This document shows positions 25,303 to 34,639 of a stretch of DNA of 64,000 nucleotides, one piece after another. The position numbers and the translations under genes were made by a program. Under the pieces are notes generated by a model, which ran no database searches, was not told where the DNA came from, and saw nothing but the letters and a program-made list of their open reading frames with translations. Source of the stretch: CAZYBO01 sp964645205 (GTDB taxonomy: Bacteria > Pseudomonadota > Alphaproteobacteria > Rickettsiales > SXRF01); NCBI GenBank assembly GCA_964645205.1, contig CAZYBO010000003.1:1-64000 (forward strand), given 5' to 3'. Numbering within the stretch: the first letter of the stretch is position 1; every line of letters begins with the position of its first letter.

Positions 25303-26330
25303 GGCTTCGCACGTTCACCGCCGCCGATATGCCTTCCGCCATGCAGATGGTGCGCGACGAGCTGGGCGAGGATGCAATCATTCTCGCCTCGGAAAAACAT
25401 AACGGCAAAAGCATCCGCGTGACAGCGGCGATCGACATGCGCGACGAAACGGCATCGCCTGCCCCCCAAACCAACGGCCACAGGCAACCCCTGCCGCGCA
25501 GCGAACCGCGTGCCGATAATCTGCGCTTTGACTTGCAGAATGTATTGCGGTTCCATAACGTGCCGGAGCTTTATATCGCGAAGATGCTTCAACGCACCAC
25601 CGACGCCGACCTGTCGGCAGCGGCGGCGTTGCACCGTGTGGGCGGAAGCCACGACGAGCAAAATCTTTATAGGCTGGCGCTGGAAAAATTGCTGGGTCGC
25701 TGCTTCGCGTTCGACCCGCTGCCGCTCGATTCGCCATCGATGCGCCTGATGCTGGTAGGCACGCCCGGTATCGGAAAAACGCTGACCATAGCAAAACTGG
25801 CCGCGCGTCTGACGATGGACGGGCAGAAGCTCGCCGTTATCACCACCGACAACAAACGCGCGGGCGGCATCGAGCAATTGCAGGCCTTTACGAATATCCT
25901 TAATATCAATTTGCGCCCCGTATCTACGCGGCAGGAGCTGACGAAGGAGCTGAACGCCCTGCCCTCCGGCATGCGCGTGCTGGTGGATACGGCGGGCTGC
26001 AACCATTACAGCGACAGCGAACTCAAAGAACTGAAATCCCTCGCCACCCTCGAAGACCTCGACCCTGCGCTGGTTATGCCCGCAGGCGGCGACAGCGCCG
26101 AAGCGATCGATATGGCGGAAGCGTTTGCCGCCTATATGCCGCTGAAGCGCCTGCTGGTGACGCGTGCCGATACCGCACGCCGTTTCGGTGGCATCCTCGC
26201 GGTAGCGGCGGCGCAGAATCTTTCCTTCTGCCATGTGAGCAGTTCGCCGAGTATCGTTGACACACTCCAGCCGGTCAATGCTGCGCTGCTCGCGCAATTG
26301 CTGCTTCGCTATCAACTGCAACCTTCGTAA
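25299..26330 (+). CDS. flhF: Flagellar GTPase FlhF
   Basis: FlhF is an SRP-family GTPase that positions the flagellum at the pole. The 343-aa product begins MRLRTFTAADMPSAMQMVRDELGEDAIIL, the FlhF B-domain opening, and carries G1 LVGTPGIGKTLTIAKLA, the TTDNKRAGGIEQL block and DTAGCN. The C-terminal G4/G5 region is less typical (LLVTRADTARRFGG). It overlaps flhA by 4 bp and is followed by flhG, the standard pairing for placing polar flagella. Confidence 0.92.
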   Translation: MRLRTFTAADMPSAMQMVRDELGEDAIILASEKHNGKSIRVTAAIDMRDETASPAPQTNGHRQPLPRSEPRADNLRFDLQNVLRFHNVPELYIAKMLQRTTDADLSAAAALHRVGGSHDEQNLYRLALEKLLGRCFAFDPLPLDSPSMRLMLVGTPGIGKTLTIAKLAARLTMDGQKLAVITTDNKRAGGIEQLQAFTNILNINLRPVSTRQELTKELNALPSGMRVLVDTAGCNHYSDSELKELKSLATLEDLDPALVMPAGGDSAEAIDMAEAFAAYMPLKRLLVTRADTARRFGGILAVAAAQNLSFCHVSSSPSIVDTLQPVNAALLAQLLLRYQLQPS

Positions 26331-26344
26331 CCAACACAGGACTT

Positions 26345-27100
26345 ATGAACGAACCTAGGAAAAATAATATTATCGCCATCGCATCCGGTAAGGGCGGCGT
26401 GGGAAAAACCTGGCTTTCGGTCACGCTGGCGCATCTATTCGCACGCTCAGGACGTCAGGTATTGCTGTTCGATGGCGATATTGGCCTTGCCAATGTGGAT
26501 GTGCAGCTTGGCCTCACCCCGCAGCGCGATCTCAACAGCGTGCTGGCAGGCAGGCACACGCTAAAGGAAGCCATCACCCCTTATCCCGAGGGTGGGTTCG
26601 ACATCATCGCGGGGCGCTCCGGCTCGGCGTCGCTGGCGACCATGCCCGTGCAGAAACTGGAAGCGGTGGCCGAGGCCTTGATGGATGTGCAGAAAAACTA
26701 CGATTTCATCATCATCGATTTAGGCGCAGGCATCGAGCAGCACGTGCAATATCTCGCATCACTGGCGGCACGCTGTATCGTGGTGGCTACCGACGAACCG
26801 ACCTCGCTCACCGACGCTTACGCTTTCATCAAAGTGGCGCTCACCGGCAAGAACGCGCCGGAAGTAAACGTGGTTATCAACCAAGCCTCCACACAGAAGG
26901 AAGGCGAAGGCACCTACAGCGCGCTGAACAAAGCCTGCATCAATTTCCTCAACATGTCGCCGCAACTGCTTGGCATCATCCGACGCGATAACAAGGTCAA
27001 GGACAGTATCCGCAGCCAGAAATCGTTACTCATCAAGGCTCCCCACTCGACGGCAGCTACCGATGCGGCGGTGATTTCGATCAAGCTGATGCAAGGATAG
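26345..27100 (+). CDS. flhG: FlhG-type MinD-like ATPase
   Basis: FlhG (YlxH/FleN) is a MinD-family ATPase controlling flagellar number with FlhF. The 251-aa product shows the deviant Walker A SGKGGVGKT, switch I GDIGLANVDVQLGL, and DFIIIDLGAGIEQH as the Walker B region. In the classical family the DQAxxLR activation motif lies upstream of Walker A; here the protein starts only ten residues before it, so that motif is absent. A C-terminal amphipathic membrane helix is not obvious. Confidence 0.9.
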   Translation: MNEPRKNNIIAIASGKGGVGKTWLSVTLAHLFARSGRQVLLFDGDIGLANVDVQLGLTPQRDLNSVLAGRHTLKEAITPYPEGGFDIIAGRSGSASLATMPVQKLEAVAEALMDVQKNYDFIIIDLGAGIEQHVQYLASLAARCIVVATDEPTSLTDAYAFIKVALTGKNAPEVNVVINQASTQKEGEGTYSALNKACINFLNMSPQLLGIIRRDNKVKDSIRSQKSLLIKAPHSTAATDAAVISIKLMQG

Positions 27101-27103
27101 GTA

Positions 27104-27183
27104 TTAGGCATCGGACATAGGGTTTTTATGAAAAAATTGCTATACTTCTCCCTAATGCCTAACACCCAATGCCTAGCCCCTAA
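27104..27183. repeat. GCATTAGGCAT-type inverted repeat before fliK-like gene
   Basis: ATTAGGCATCGGACATAGGG on the left pairs imperfectly with CCCTAATGCCTAACACCCAATGCCTAGCCCC on the right. The same unit is translated inside recG (2523-2552). It occupies the whole spacer and leaves the following gene without a visible ribosome-binding site. Confidence 0.65.
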
Positions 27184-27189
27184 CTTTTT

Positions 27190-29115
27190 ATGATAGACAT
27201 CCGCCTCATCACCATCCTGCCGACACAGACTGCGCAGGGCGTGCAGCAGGCGCAGTCCACCACGTTCGGCGCAGGCGGCGGCGTGGGATCTATTCTGGCC
27301 AGCCTGCCTACGGGGTCGATATTGAGCGGCTTCATCGTCAACCGCGACCCGGCGGGTAATCCGATATTGCGCAGCGAAAGCGGCGACGTGGTATTTTCTA
27401 CCAATTTTTTCCTGAAAATCGGCAGCGAAGTAGTGATACGCGTGGAAAATCGCGCAGGCGCGCCGCAGGCGCATATCCTCACCGTCAACGGCCAGCCACC
27501 GGAAATTGCCGAGGGGCAGTCTGGCTTTGCAGGCGACCCGGAAGTTATTTTAGGCAGCGGACTTACGCCGAAGGAACAACCTGCAGCGCCAGTGCCGCCA
27601 CAGGCAAGGACAACGCAAGCAGCACCCCAGCAGCAACCTTTTGCAACCACAACAACCGGCAATGTGCAGGCGCAACCGCCGCGCACGACTCCGGCCATCG
27701 TGGTGACCGGCACGCTGCTTTCCACACCCGCACCGCAGACAATACAGCAACCGCAAGCAGAAGCGCCGTTGCAGCCGGGCACGCAATTCACGCTTAAAAT
27801 CCTTTCGCTGTCCGTGCCGGGTGAAACGCCCGCGCAGCCCGCTGCCAATCCGCAAGCCCCCACGCCGGGGACGCCTGTATCCTACGCGGCATACGCCACG
27901 AAGCCCGGAACACCCCTTGCCCCTCCGCCCGCAAATCCGCAAGCGCCCGCAGCTAATGTTACGGTAGCGGGAAATACGCCGGTAGCAACAGCTGCGCTTT
28001 CTACCGTAGCGACAGTGCCGCAGCAGCCACAACAACAACCCGGCGGCGCGCAACCTCCTGTCACGATACCGCAAGCTGCGCCCGCGCAAGCAATCCCAGC
28101 GCAGGCTACAACGCCACAGTTACCACAGGTCGCCACGCCCCCTGCCCCCGTGATCAGACCAGAGGTAGGGCAAAGTTTCATCGCCACCGTAATCGGCAAC
28201 GAGCCGAACGGCGAGGCGCTGCTGCAAACGCCTTCAGGCATCGTGCGATTGCAGCCGGGCACGCAACTGCCCACAGGCAGCAAAGTAACGTTGGAAATAG
28301 CGCGCATTACACCACCGATTACGCAACAGGCGGTGCAAGCCCCGGGCGCGGCGCAGCCCCTGCCGCCGCTTGTGTCGGTTGCGCGGCAATGGGAATCGCT
28401 GCAACAAATCGCAGCGCTGCTTTCCGCGGCGGGAAGTCCCGGTGGAGTGGACGGCAGCGAGCCGGGCATCGCGGCCAACCTGCCATGGCTGATCGCTGGG
28501 GCGCCTTCGCAACAGGGCGCAGCCAACCTCAACCCGCAGCATATTTCCGCCGGTTTGATGTTTTTCATGACGGCGCTGCGCGGCAACGATTTCCGCAGCT
28601 GGCTGGGCAAGGATAATGTGAAGTGGCTGGAAAAAAACGGCCATGAGGCGCTGGTCAAAAAAGCCGAGGGCGAATTCGCCAGCATCGCCCGCCCGTTTGC
28701 CGAACCAACCCAACCGCACCACTGGCAGACGCTGTTTTTCCCGCTGGCGGTGGCCGGTGAATGGCAGCAGGTGCGCATGTTCATCAAGCGCGATAAAAAA
28801 CAGGGCGGCGATCGCCAGCAGACAAAAAGCGAGGAAGATACGCGCTTCGTGGTGGAAGTGGAACTTTCCCAACTCGGTGAAATGCAGATGGACGGCTTCG
28901 TGCGCAGGCAGGAAAAAGACGTGGAATTCGATCTTTTTATCCGAAGCCTCACGCCGCTGGATAACGCAATCCAGCAAGATATATCCCGCATCTACACCCA
29001 GACCGGCGAACTGACCGGCTACCGCGGCCAGCTTGTGTTTCAAGCGGTTAAAGAATTCCCCGTGCACCCGATGGAAGAGGTGATGGCGCAGGGGATGCGG
29101 GATGTGATTGCCTAA
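27190..29115 (+). CDS. Flagellar hook-length control protein FliK-like
   Basis: The 641-aa product has an N-terminal ordered region (to about residue 125), a long Pro/Ala/Gln/Thr-rich low-complexity middle (about 130-400) and a globular C-terminal part (TLFFPLAVAGEWQQVRMFIKRDK; RFVVEVELSQLGEMQMDGFVRRQ). The last two segments match the pattern of the Flg_hook domain, where a strand with L-G-x-V/M-x-V/M-x2 is typical. Low-complexity ruler plus C-terminal export-switch domain is the FliK layout, and the position after flhG supports it. The sequence is diverged, so the name is inferred. Confidence 0.65.
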   Translation: MIDIRLITILPTQTAQGVQQAQSTTFGAGGGVGSILASLPTGSILSGFIVNRDPAGNPILRSESGDVVFSTNFFLKIGSEVVIRVENRAGAPQAHILTVNGQPPEIAEGQSGFAGDPEVILGSGLTPKEQPAAPVPPQARTTQAAPQQQPFATTTTGNVQAQPPRTTPAIVVTGTLLSTPAPQTIQQPQAEAPLQPGTQFTLKILSLSVPGETPAQPAANPQAPTPGTPVSYAAYATKPGTPLAPPPANPQAPAANVTVAGNTPVATAALSTVATVPQQPQQQPGGAQPPVTIPQAAPAQAIPAQATTPQLPQVATPPAPVIRPEVGQSFIATVIGNEPNGEALLQTPSGIVRLQPGTQLPTGSKVTLEIARITPPITQQAVQAPGAAQPLPPLVSVARQWESLQQIAALLSAAGSPGGVDGSEPGIAANLPWLIAGAPSQQGAANLNPQHISAGLMFFMTALRGNDFRSWLGKDNVKWLEKNGHEALVKKAEGEFASIARPFAEPTQPHHWQTLFFPLAVAGEWQQVRMFIKRDKKQGGDRQQTKSEEDTRFVVEVELSQLGEMQMDGFVRRQEKDVEFDLFIRSLTPLDNAIQQDISRIYTQTGELTGYRGQLVFQAVKEFPVHPMEEVMAQGMRDVIA

Positions 29116-29120
29116 AGGAA

Positions 29121-29150
29121 CATCCCTCCCCCTTATGCGGGAGAGGGATG
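29121..29150. terminator. CCCTCCCCC palindrome, likely bidirectional terminator
   Basis: CATCCCTCCCCC-TTAT-GCGGGAGAGGGATG forms a strong hairpin between the convergent fliK-like and curlin-repeat genes. It is a short member of the repeat family inserted in mfd. Confidence 0.55.
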
Positions 29151-29158
29151 AATAGGAC

Positions 29159-31015
29159 TTACTTCTGCACTACCGTCATCACGTTGCCGTTACCGGTCTG
29201 CAATACGTTAGCGTTGTTAAAAGTACCGAACTGCGAGATCGAGACATTATTAAGCATCCCCACCTGCTGGATCGAAGCGAGGTTGCTCATACCGTCCTGG
29301 TGGATGGAGGCGATATTCTCCGCACCGTCCTGCATCAGACTTGCCTCGTTGAAATCCCCGCGAACTTCGATGCCTGCAACTTCGGTGCTGCCAGCCTGCC
29401 TTACTTTTGTTTTATTATCATTACCGGTGATCGCTACATTTGCCGTGTTACCGCCACCCAATATTTTCATATCGGTGATATTACGGTTACCGATCTGCCT
29501 GATCGTATCTTTGTTGTTATAGGCGGCTTCAACCACCACGGCCTTGCTTGTCGCATCGGTAAGCGCATCGGTGGCCGCTACGTTGCCGTCACCGGTTTGT
29601 TCAAGCGTAAACGCGTTGGCAGTGGCATAGACGGAAGAATGCCAGACGCCACCCGTATTGCCGTTGCCTTTCTGGGCGATGGTCACGTCATTCGTGCTAA
29701 CGGAATAGTCCCACTGGCGAGTCCTGAAGTCGGTGTTGCCTTCCCACGCGATAGCGCTGTTGTTGCTGCCTTCCTGGGTAACGTTCGTGATGCCCCAGAG
29801 ACCAAGCTGCTTGACGCTGGCTGAATTGTTGTCGCCGCCCTGCTGAAGAATATTTGCGACGTTCACCCCCTTATCAAGCATGACAACGTACGTGTCGTAA
29901 CCGGACTGTTCGATAGCAGCCGCGTTATTATTGCCGTGTTGCGTAATTTTTCCCTGATCCTGATAGGCGAACGAGTTGATAGCAGCACTGTTGGTATTGC
30001 CGATTTGCTCAATGCTGGCACTCATGTCACGTTCAGAGTCTCCATAACCCAAGCGCCCCTGCGTAATACGCGCGCCGTTATTATCGCCCATGATCACAAT
30101 ACTGCTACGCATGTTACTGAACAAATCACGAGTACTTCCGGATAATATTGAAGAATTATTACCTGAACCCAATATACTGGTTGTGCTTGTAGTATTATTT
30201 GCGATCTGAAGATTAATACTAGAGTTTGAATTGCCGTATTGACTGAAGTTAATACTGCTATTGGCTCCTACAACAGCAACCGATGCATCATTAAAATTTC
30301 CATATTGCTCAAACTGAACCTGAGAATTACTACTACCCCCATTAACTCGTGCTTTATTATTTTCTCCTATCTGACTAGCCAAGACGCTATTATTGTCGCC
30401 GCTATTTTCTACATATTCCATCGTGTTTGAAAGCCCTGACTGTGCGGCTTTTATGCGATTATTGTTACCAAATGTAGCAGCGTTCATAATGTTACCATCG
30501 CCTTGCTGCGTCAGGTCAAGGCTATTGTTCGTACTGATAGGTTCATTATCATGCGGGAAAAAGTGTCTAACTCGCGCATTCAGCTTGTTTCCCGCACCAT
30601 CCTGCTTTATGGCCACGGTGTTTGCGTTGCCTTTGACATCCACATCAACCTTATTAACATCTGGAAAAAATCCGTGATAATTCTGCGTAACTGACGTTTG
30701 GTTGTCGTTGCCCGCTTGCGACGCATTCAGCCTGTTTATGCCGGTGCCAGACGTTTGCGAGGCGGAAAGCGTATTACGGTTGCCCTCCTGCGTACCGCCG
30801 ATGAAATCGTAGTTAGACGGAAAACTGCTTTCATTGATCTGCTCGATACTGGCGACGTTACCGTTACCCGTCTGCGTGAACGGCGTAACCGGGACACCCG
30901 GTAAGGGAAGTCCCTGATTAACGCCTCCCACCGTGGCGGCGTAAGCAGGTATAATCGTAACAAAAGCAGAAACGGTCAGGATTGCCGTGGTGGTAAGCAG
31001 GGTACGCGTAAGCAT
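29159..31015 (-). CDS. Secreted curlin-repeat protein (candidate functional amyloid)
   Basis: The 618-aa product starts with a Sec signal peptide (RTLLTTTAILTVSAFVTIIPAYA-A) and then consists of more than a dozen imperfect curlin-type repeats: I-x-Q-x-G-x-x-N-x-A-x-I, for example IEQIGNTNSAAINSF, ITQHGNNNAAAIEQSG, VRQAGSTEVAGIEV and ISQFGTFNNANVLQTGNGN. Asn and Gln dominate and there is almost no cysteine. Curli subunits are about 150 aa, so this is a long, multi-repeat form. No csgG, csgE or csgF homologue is nearby. A GAGGAAACC ribosome site precedes the ATG. Confidence 0.85.
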   Translation of the reverse strand: MLTRTLLTTTAILTVSAFVTIIPAYAATVGGVNQGLPLPGVPVTPFTQTGNGNVASIEQINESSFPSNYDFIGGTQEGNRNTLSASQTSGTGINRLNASQAGNDNQTSVTQNYHGFFPDVNKVDVDVKGNANTVAIKQDGAGNKLNARVRHFFPHDNEPISTNNSLDLTQQGDGNIMNAATFGNNNRIKAAQSGLSNTMEYVENSGDNNSVLASQIGENNKARVNGGSSNSQVQFEQYGNFNDASVAVVGANSSINFSQYGNSNSSINLQIANNTTSTTSILGSGNNSSILSGSTRDLFSNMRSSIVIMGDNNGARITQGRLGYGDSERDMSASIEQIGNTNSAAINSFAYQDQGKITQHGNNNAAAIEQSGYDTYVVMLDKGVNVANILQQGGDNNSASVKQLGLWGITNVTQEGSNNSAIAWEGNTDFRTRQWDYSVSTNDVTIAQKGNGNTGGVWHSSVYATANAFTLEQTGDGNVAATDALTDATSKAVVVEAAYNNKDTIRQIGNRNITDMKILGGGNTANVAITGNDNKTKVRQAGSTEVAGIEVRGDFNEASLMQDGAENIASIHQDGMSNLASIQQVGMLNNVSISQFGTFNNANVLQTGNGNVMTVVQK

Positions 31016-31077
31016 GGTTTCCTCACAAAAATAAATTTACATAGTATTCGCCTTAAACCTAAGCCTACTCTTGGTTT

Positions 31078-31095
31078 GTGACCGTTTCATGACGC
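31078..31095 (-). promoter_or_regulatory. Possible Pho-box-like site upstream of curlin-repeat gene
   Basis: On the minus strand GCGTCATGAAACGGTCAC matches the two-heptamer Pho-box design, but the nearest -10-like hexamer (TACTAT) is 31 bp downstream instead of 21-23. The rest of the 216-bp gap to the next gene shows nothing else I can support. Confidence 0.3.
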
Positions 31096-31231
31096 TCGCG
31101 TGAACTTTTTGTTACAAGGTAGCGCATGCAGTTTCGTGCACCTTCTATATTAATACAGCGATGGAAAGATGCGGGGACGTACAGAGATTTCCCTGTATTT
31201 TTCACCCGTCAGGCGCTAAATCGTTAAGCCT

Positions 31232-32239
31232 ATGCTGAAAACCGCCCCCCGCCCTGCTGAAAAAACCGCCTCGCTGGATTCGCTGTATGCGTTGATCCGC
31301 GGTGACCTTGCGCGGGTGGATGAAACGATTTTAAAACGCGTGCGCAGCGAGGTGAGCCTGATCGAGGACATCGCGCGGCATATTATCGCGTCCGGCGGCA
31401 AGCGTATCCGCCCGGCGCTTACGCTGATCGCGTCGCAACTGTGCGGCTATACGGGGCAGCGGCATATCGCGCTCGCGGCCGCTATCGAATTTATCCATAC
31501 GGCTACATTGCTGCACGACGATGTGGTGGATGAAAGCATCCTGCGCCGCGGGATGGACACAGCCAATGTGGTGTTCGGCAATAAGGGCAGCGTGCTGGTG
31601 GGTGATTTCCTGCTGTCGCAGGCCTTCCAGATGATGGTGGAGGACGGCAATCCGAAAGTGCTGAAGATCCTCTCCGACGCATCCGCCATTATCGCCAAGG
31701 GCGAAGTGATGCAGCTCATGGCCGAGGGCGACCTCGACACGACGGTAGACGATTATTTACGCGTGATCTCTTCTAAAACCGCCGTGCTGTTCGCCGCCGC
31801 CTGCGAGCTGGGCGCGGTCGCCGCAGAACGTGACGATTATGAGGCGACGCTGCGCGATTTCGGCATGCATATCGGCATTGCGTTTCAGCTTATCGACGAC
31901 ATGCTTGATTATTCCGCAAATCAGGAAACGCTCGGCAAAACCGTAGGCGACGATTTCCGCGAAGGCAAGATTACCCTGCCCGTCATCATCGCCTACCACG
32001 CAGGCACGGCGGAGGAAAAAACCTTCTGGCAACGCTGTATGCGTGACCTCGACCAACACGACGGCGATCTGCGCACTGCCACCGCCCTGCTCCTGAAATA
32101 CGACGCTTCCGCGCAAACCGCTGCCATGGCCAAACGCTATTGCGCCAGCGCCGCCCACGCCCTCGCAGCCTTTCCCCAAAGCCCCGCCAAGGCCGCGATG
32201 CTCGATATGGTCGATTTCTGCGCTGCGCGGGCGTATTGA
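31232..32239 (+). CDS. Polyprenyl diphosphate synthase (octaprenyl type)
   Basis: This trans-isoprenyl synthase makes the side chain of ubiquinone. The 335-aa product has GGKRIRPALTLIASQL, the first Asp-rich motif DDVVDE in LLHDDVVDESILRRG, and the second in QLIDDMLDYSANQETLGKTVGDDFREGKITLP. Chain length cannot be read with certainty; length and neighbours are those of IspB-like enzymes. The next gene starts 1 bp after the stop. Confidence 0.92.
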   Translation: MLKTAPRPAEKTASLDSLYALIRGDLARVDETILKRVRSEVSLIEDIARHIIASGGKRIRPALTLIASQLCGYTGQRHIALAAAIEFIHTATLLHDDVVDESILRRGMDTANVVFGNKGSVLVGDFLLSQAFQMMVEDGNPKVLKILSDASAIIAKGEVMQLMAEGDLDTTVDDYLRVISSKTAVLFAAACELGAVAAERDDYEATLRDFGMHIGIAFQLIDDMLDYSANQETLGKTVGDDFREGKITLPVIIAYHAGTAEEKTFWQRCMRDLDQHDGDLRTATALLLKYDASAQTAAMAKRYCASAAHALAAFPQSPAKAAMLDMVDFCAARAY

Positions 32240-32240
32240 C

Positions 32241-32921
32241 ATGCCGCCTGTTGCTGCCGCACACCTGCTCAACACGATTATCTGGAACCTTCCCAAAAAA
32301 ACCTCGAAAAGACTTTATACATTCTCTTCTACGGCATCTTCCAGTGCGCTGGAATGGTCTCTGGCGGCTAACCTTACCTCATCCGATGCACGTGCAGCTA
32401 TCTATGTCCGGCATGTGCAGGATGCACGAAAACATTCCGAAATGTTCCTCCACCATGTGAACGATATACGTAAGGAACAGGGCGAGCCCTCTCTACCGCA
32501 CCCTAGAATAAGCCATGAAGCATTATTCAATTTGTTAGGCGAGATACGTTTTCTTGCGCTTATCCATCACACTAAGGAAAAAAACACTCGCCGATTCTCT
32601 TCTTATACCCGTTATTTTAATCGGAAAGGAAATGTTCCCTTGGCCGCCTTATGCAATACCATACTGCAAGACGACATTCGGCATATGAACGCCGCTTATG
32701 AGTTGCTGGCCGGGCTGTGTGGCGATAAAGAGGCTGTACGCAGGGAATTATCGGCAGCACGGCTCCTAGATTTACGCAGACGATGGATGCACGCAGGCCG
32801 CATGCTCACCGGCAAGCTGTTTTTTATTATCACTCTCCCGGTGTACCCGCTATTCCTGCCCTACAAACTGCTTATGCTGCGTGCGCGTACCACCATATCG
32901 CCGCATTGGAGCAAGCTGTAA
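32241..32921 (+). CDS. Unknown helical protein, ferritin-like features
   Basis: The 226-aa protein is not recognised. It appears all-helical. Two acidic-x3-His or acidic-x2-Arg-His patterns (HVQDARKHSEMF and LQDDIRHMNAAYELL) sit in helices about 105 residues apart, and EWSLAANL and LGEIRFLALIHH provide further Glu/His; together they could form a diiron site of the ferritin-like type. A C-terminal hydrophobic segment (GKLFFIITLPVYPLFLPYKLLML) with basic flanks suggests membrane attachment. It lies between the polyprenyl synthase and the carbamoyltransferase on one strand, with tight spacing (1 and 9 bp). Confidence 0.7.
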   Translation: MPPVAAAHLLNTIIWNLPKKTSKRLYTFSSTASSSALEWSLAANLTSSDARAAIYVRHVQDARKHSEMFLHHVNDIRKEQGEPSLPHPRISHEALFNLLGEIRFLALIHHTKEKNTRRFSSYTRYFNRKGNVPLAALCNTILQDDIRHMNAAYELLAGLCGDKEAVRRELSAARLLDLRRRWMHAGRMLTGKLFFIITLPVYPLFLPYKLLMLRARTTISPHWSKL

Positions 32922-32930
32922 CAGGTTCAC

Positions 32931-34637
32931 ATGGCAAATATTCTTGGACTTTCGTTTGGGTATCATGATGCGGCAGCGGCGCTGATAATAGACGGAAATC
33001 TTGTCGCATGCATGCAGGAAGAACGCTTTACCCGCATTAAAAACGATGCTTCCTTCCCATACTTCGCCATCAACGCTTGCCTGCAGCAGGGTGGTATAAC
33101 CACTGGCGATCTCGATCGTGTAGTTTTTTATGAGGATATATTCCTTAAAACAGAGCGCGTACTGCGAAACGCCGCTGCCGATTTTCCGCGTGCATGGAAA
33201 CAATTCCCCATAGCAATCGCATCTCAATTCGGTGATAAAATATGGGTACTCGACCAGATTGCGGGGCGACTCAAAATTCCACGCAATAAAATCATCTGCG
33301 CCGAGCATCATTTAAGCCATGCGGCAAGTTGTTTCTTGCCTAGCCCGTTTACCGATGCCGCGATTATTACCGTAGATGGCGTTGGCGAAGATACAACAAC
33401 CTCCATATGGCGTGGCGAAGGAAGCGCAGTAACACCGTTGCGGAATATCGCCTACCCGCATTCCATCGGCTTGCTTTATGCCGCGCTGACAGCCTATCTT
33501 GGCTTTGAGGTCAATTCAGGCGAATATAAGGTGATGGGGCTAGCCGCCTTTGGCAAGCCTGCTTACAAAAATGCGTTCTCCAAAATGGTGAAGGTTTCTT
33601 CTGACGGCTCTTACCTTCTCAATCTTGATTTTTTTGCGCATCATACCGATACCGAGATGGGTTTTAGCGCAAAAATGGAAGCGTTGCTTGGAGCACGGCG
33701 CCAGCCCGGAAAGCCTTGGAATATCGAGCACGATGCCGATGACCGGCGTTTCGCGGACATTGCCGCAAGTCTGCAATGGATCACCGAAGAATTAATGCTG
33801 GCGATTGCAAAGGAAGCCAAAAGACTTACCGGCTCTGAAAATCTGTGCCTTGCAGGTGGGGTAGCACTCAACTGCGTAGCAAACCGCAGGCTACTTAACG
33901 AAAGCGGATTTGCGCGGATGTTCGTGCAACCAGCCGCGGGCGATGCCGGTGGTGCGCTCGGCGCTGCGGCATGGGGAGCCATACAATGTGGCGACCCAAG
34001 GATCGCACCGCTTACTACCTGCGCATTAGGCACAAAACCAAATCCTTCACGCGCGATCGCCTTATGCAAGGCGCTTGGGTTGCGCTATTCGCTGCCCGAC
34101 GACGTTCATAGCGAAATCGCCAGCCAGTTGGCGCAACAGCGCATTGTCGCAGTGGTTAACGGACGCTTTGAATGGGGGCCGCGCGCGCTCGGCATGCGCT
34201 CGATCCTTGCGAACCCGCAGGAACAAAGCGTGCGTGACCGGCTTAATCTGATTGTCAAAAAGCGTGAGATTTTCCGTCCTTTTGCACCGGCAGTGTTGGC
34301 CACTGATGCGAACAGCTGGTTCGATGACATTGACGAGGATATGTCGCCGTTCATGACCTCTATCGCTGTGGCAAAGCCTCACACGGCAGAACAAATTCCG
34401 GCTTGTGTGCATGTGGATGGCAGCTCGCGCACACAGACGGTCACCGAGAATGCTTCCCCGGTCTTTTTTCATGTGCTGGAGCGTTTCAAAAATCTTACCG
34501 GCTTGCCGATTTTGCTAAATACATCGCTGAACGTGAACAATGAGCCTATTGTCGCTTCGGAAGCGGAAGCAATCAATTTCTTCCTCGCCACCCCGATTGA
34601 AACTATGGTGATCGAAAACGTAGTGATTGAGAGATAG
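32931..34637 (+). CDS. Carbamoyltransferase, NodU/CmcH/TobZ family
   Basis: Enzymes of this family transfer a carbamoyl group from carbamoyl phosphate via carbamoyl-AMP to a hydroxyl of a sugar or secondary metabolite. The 568-aa product shows the Kae1-like N-terminal domain (ILGLSFGYHDAAAALIIDG; HHLSHAASCFLPSPF; VDGVGEDTTTSIW), the central SIGLLYAALTAYLGF and GEYKVMGLAAFGKP blocks, NLCLAGGVALNCVANRRLL, and the C-terminal YrdC-like-partner domain opening GRFEWGPRALGMRSILANP. The acceptor is unknown. A DUF5989 gene follows after 2 bp, the usual partner of this type of carbamoyltransferase; the SxtJ gene that often lies between them is absent. Confidence 0.93.
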   Translation: MANILGLSFGYHDAAAALIIDGNLVACMQEERFTRIKNDASFPYFAINACLQQGGITTGDLDRVVFYEDIFLKTERVLRNAAADFPRAWKQFPIAIASQFGDKIWVLDQIAGRLKIPRNKIICAEHHLSHAASCFLPSPFTDAAIITVDGVGEDTTTSIWRGEGSAVTPLRNIAYPHSIGLLYAALTAYLGFEVNSGEYKVMGLAAFGKPAYKNAFSKMVKVSSDGSYLLNLDFFAHHTDTEMGFSAKMEALLGARRQPGKPWNIEHDADDRRFADIAASLQWITEELMLAIAKEAKRLTGSENLCLAGGVALNCVANRRLLNESGFARMFVQPAAGDAGGALGAAAWGAIQCGDPRIAPLTTCALGTKPNPSRAIALCKALGLRYSLPDDVHSEIASQLAQQRIVAVVNGRFEWGPRALGMRSILANPQEQSVRDRLNLIVKKREIFRPFAPAVLATDANSWFDDIDEDMSPFMTSIAVAKPHTAEQIPACVHVDGSSRTQTVTENASPVFFHVLERFKNLTGLPILLNTSLNVNNEPIVASEAEAINFFLATPIETMVIENVVIER

Positions 34638-34639
34638 GT

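Noticed and set aside
29159..31015. CRISPR-like or tandem DNA repeat array
   Set aside because: The repetition is at protein level (curlin repeats with varied codons), in one open frame with a signal peptide.
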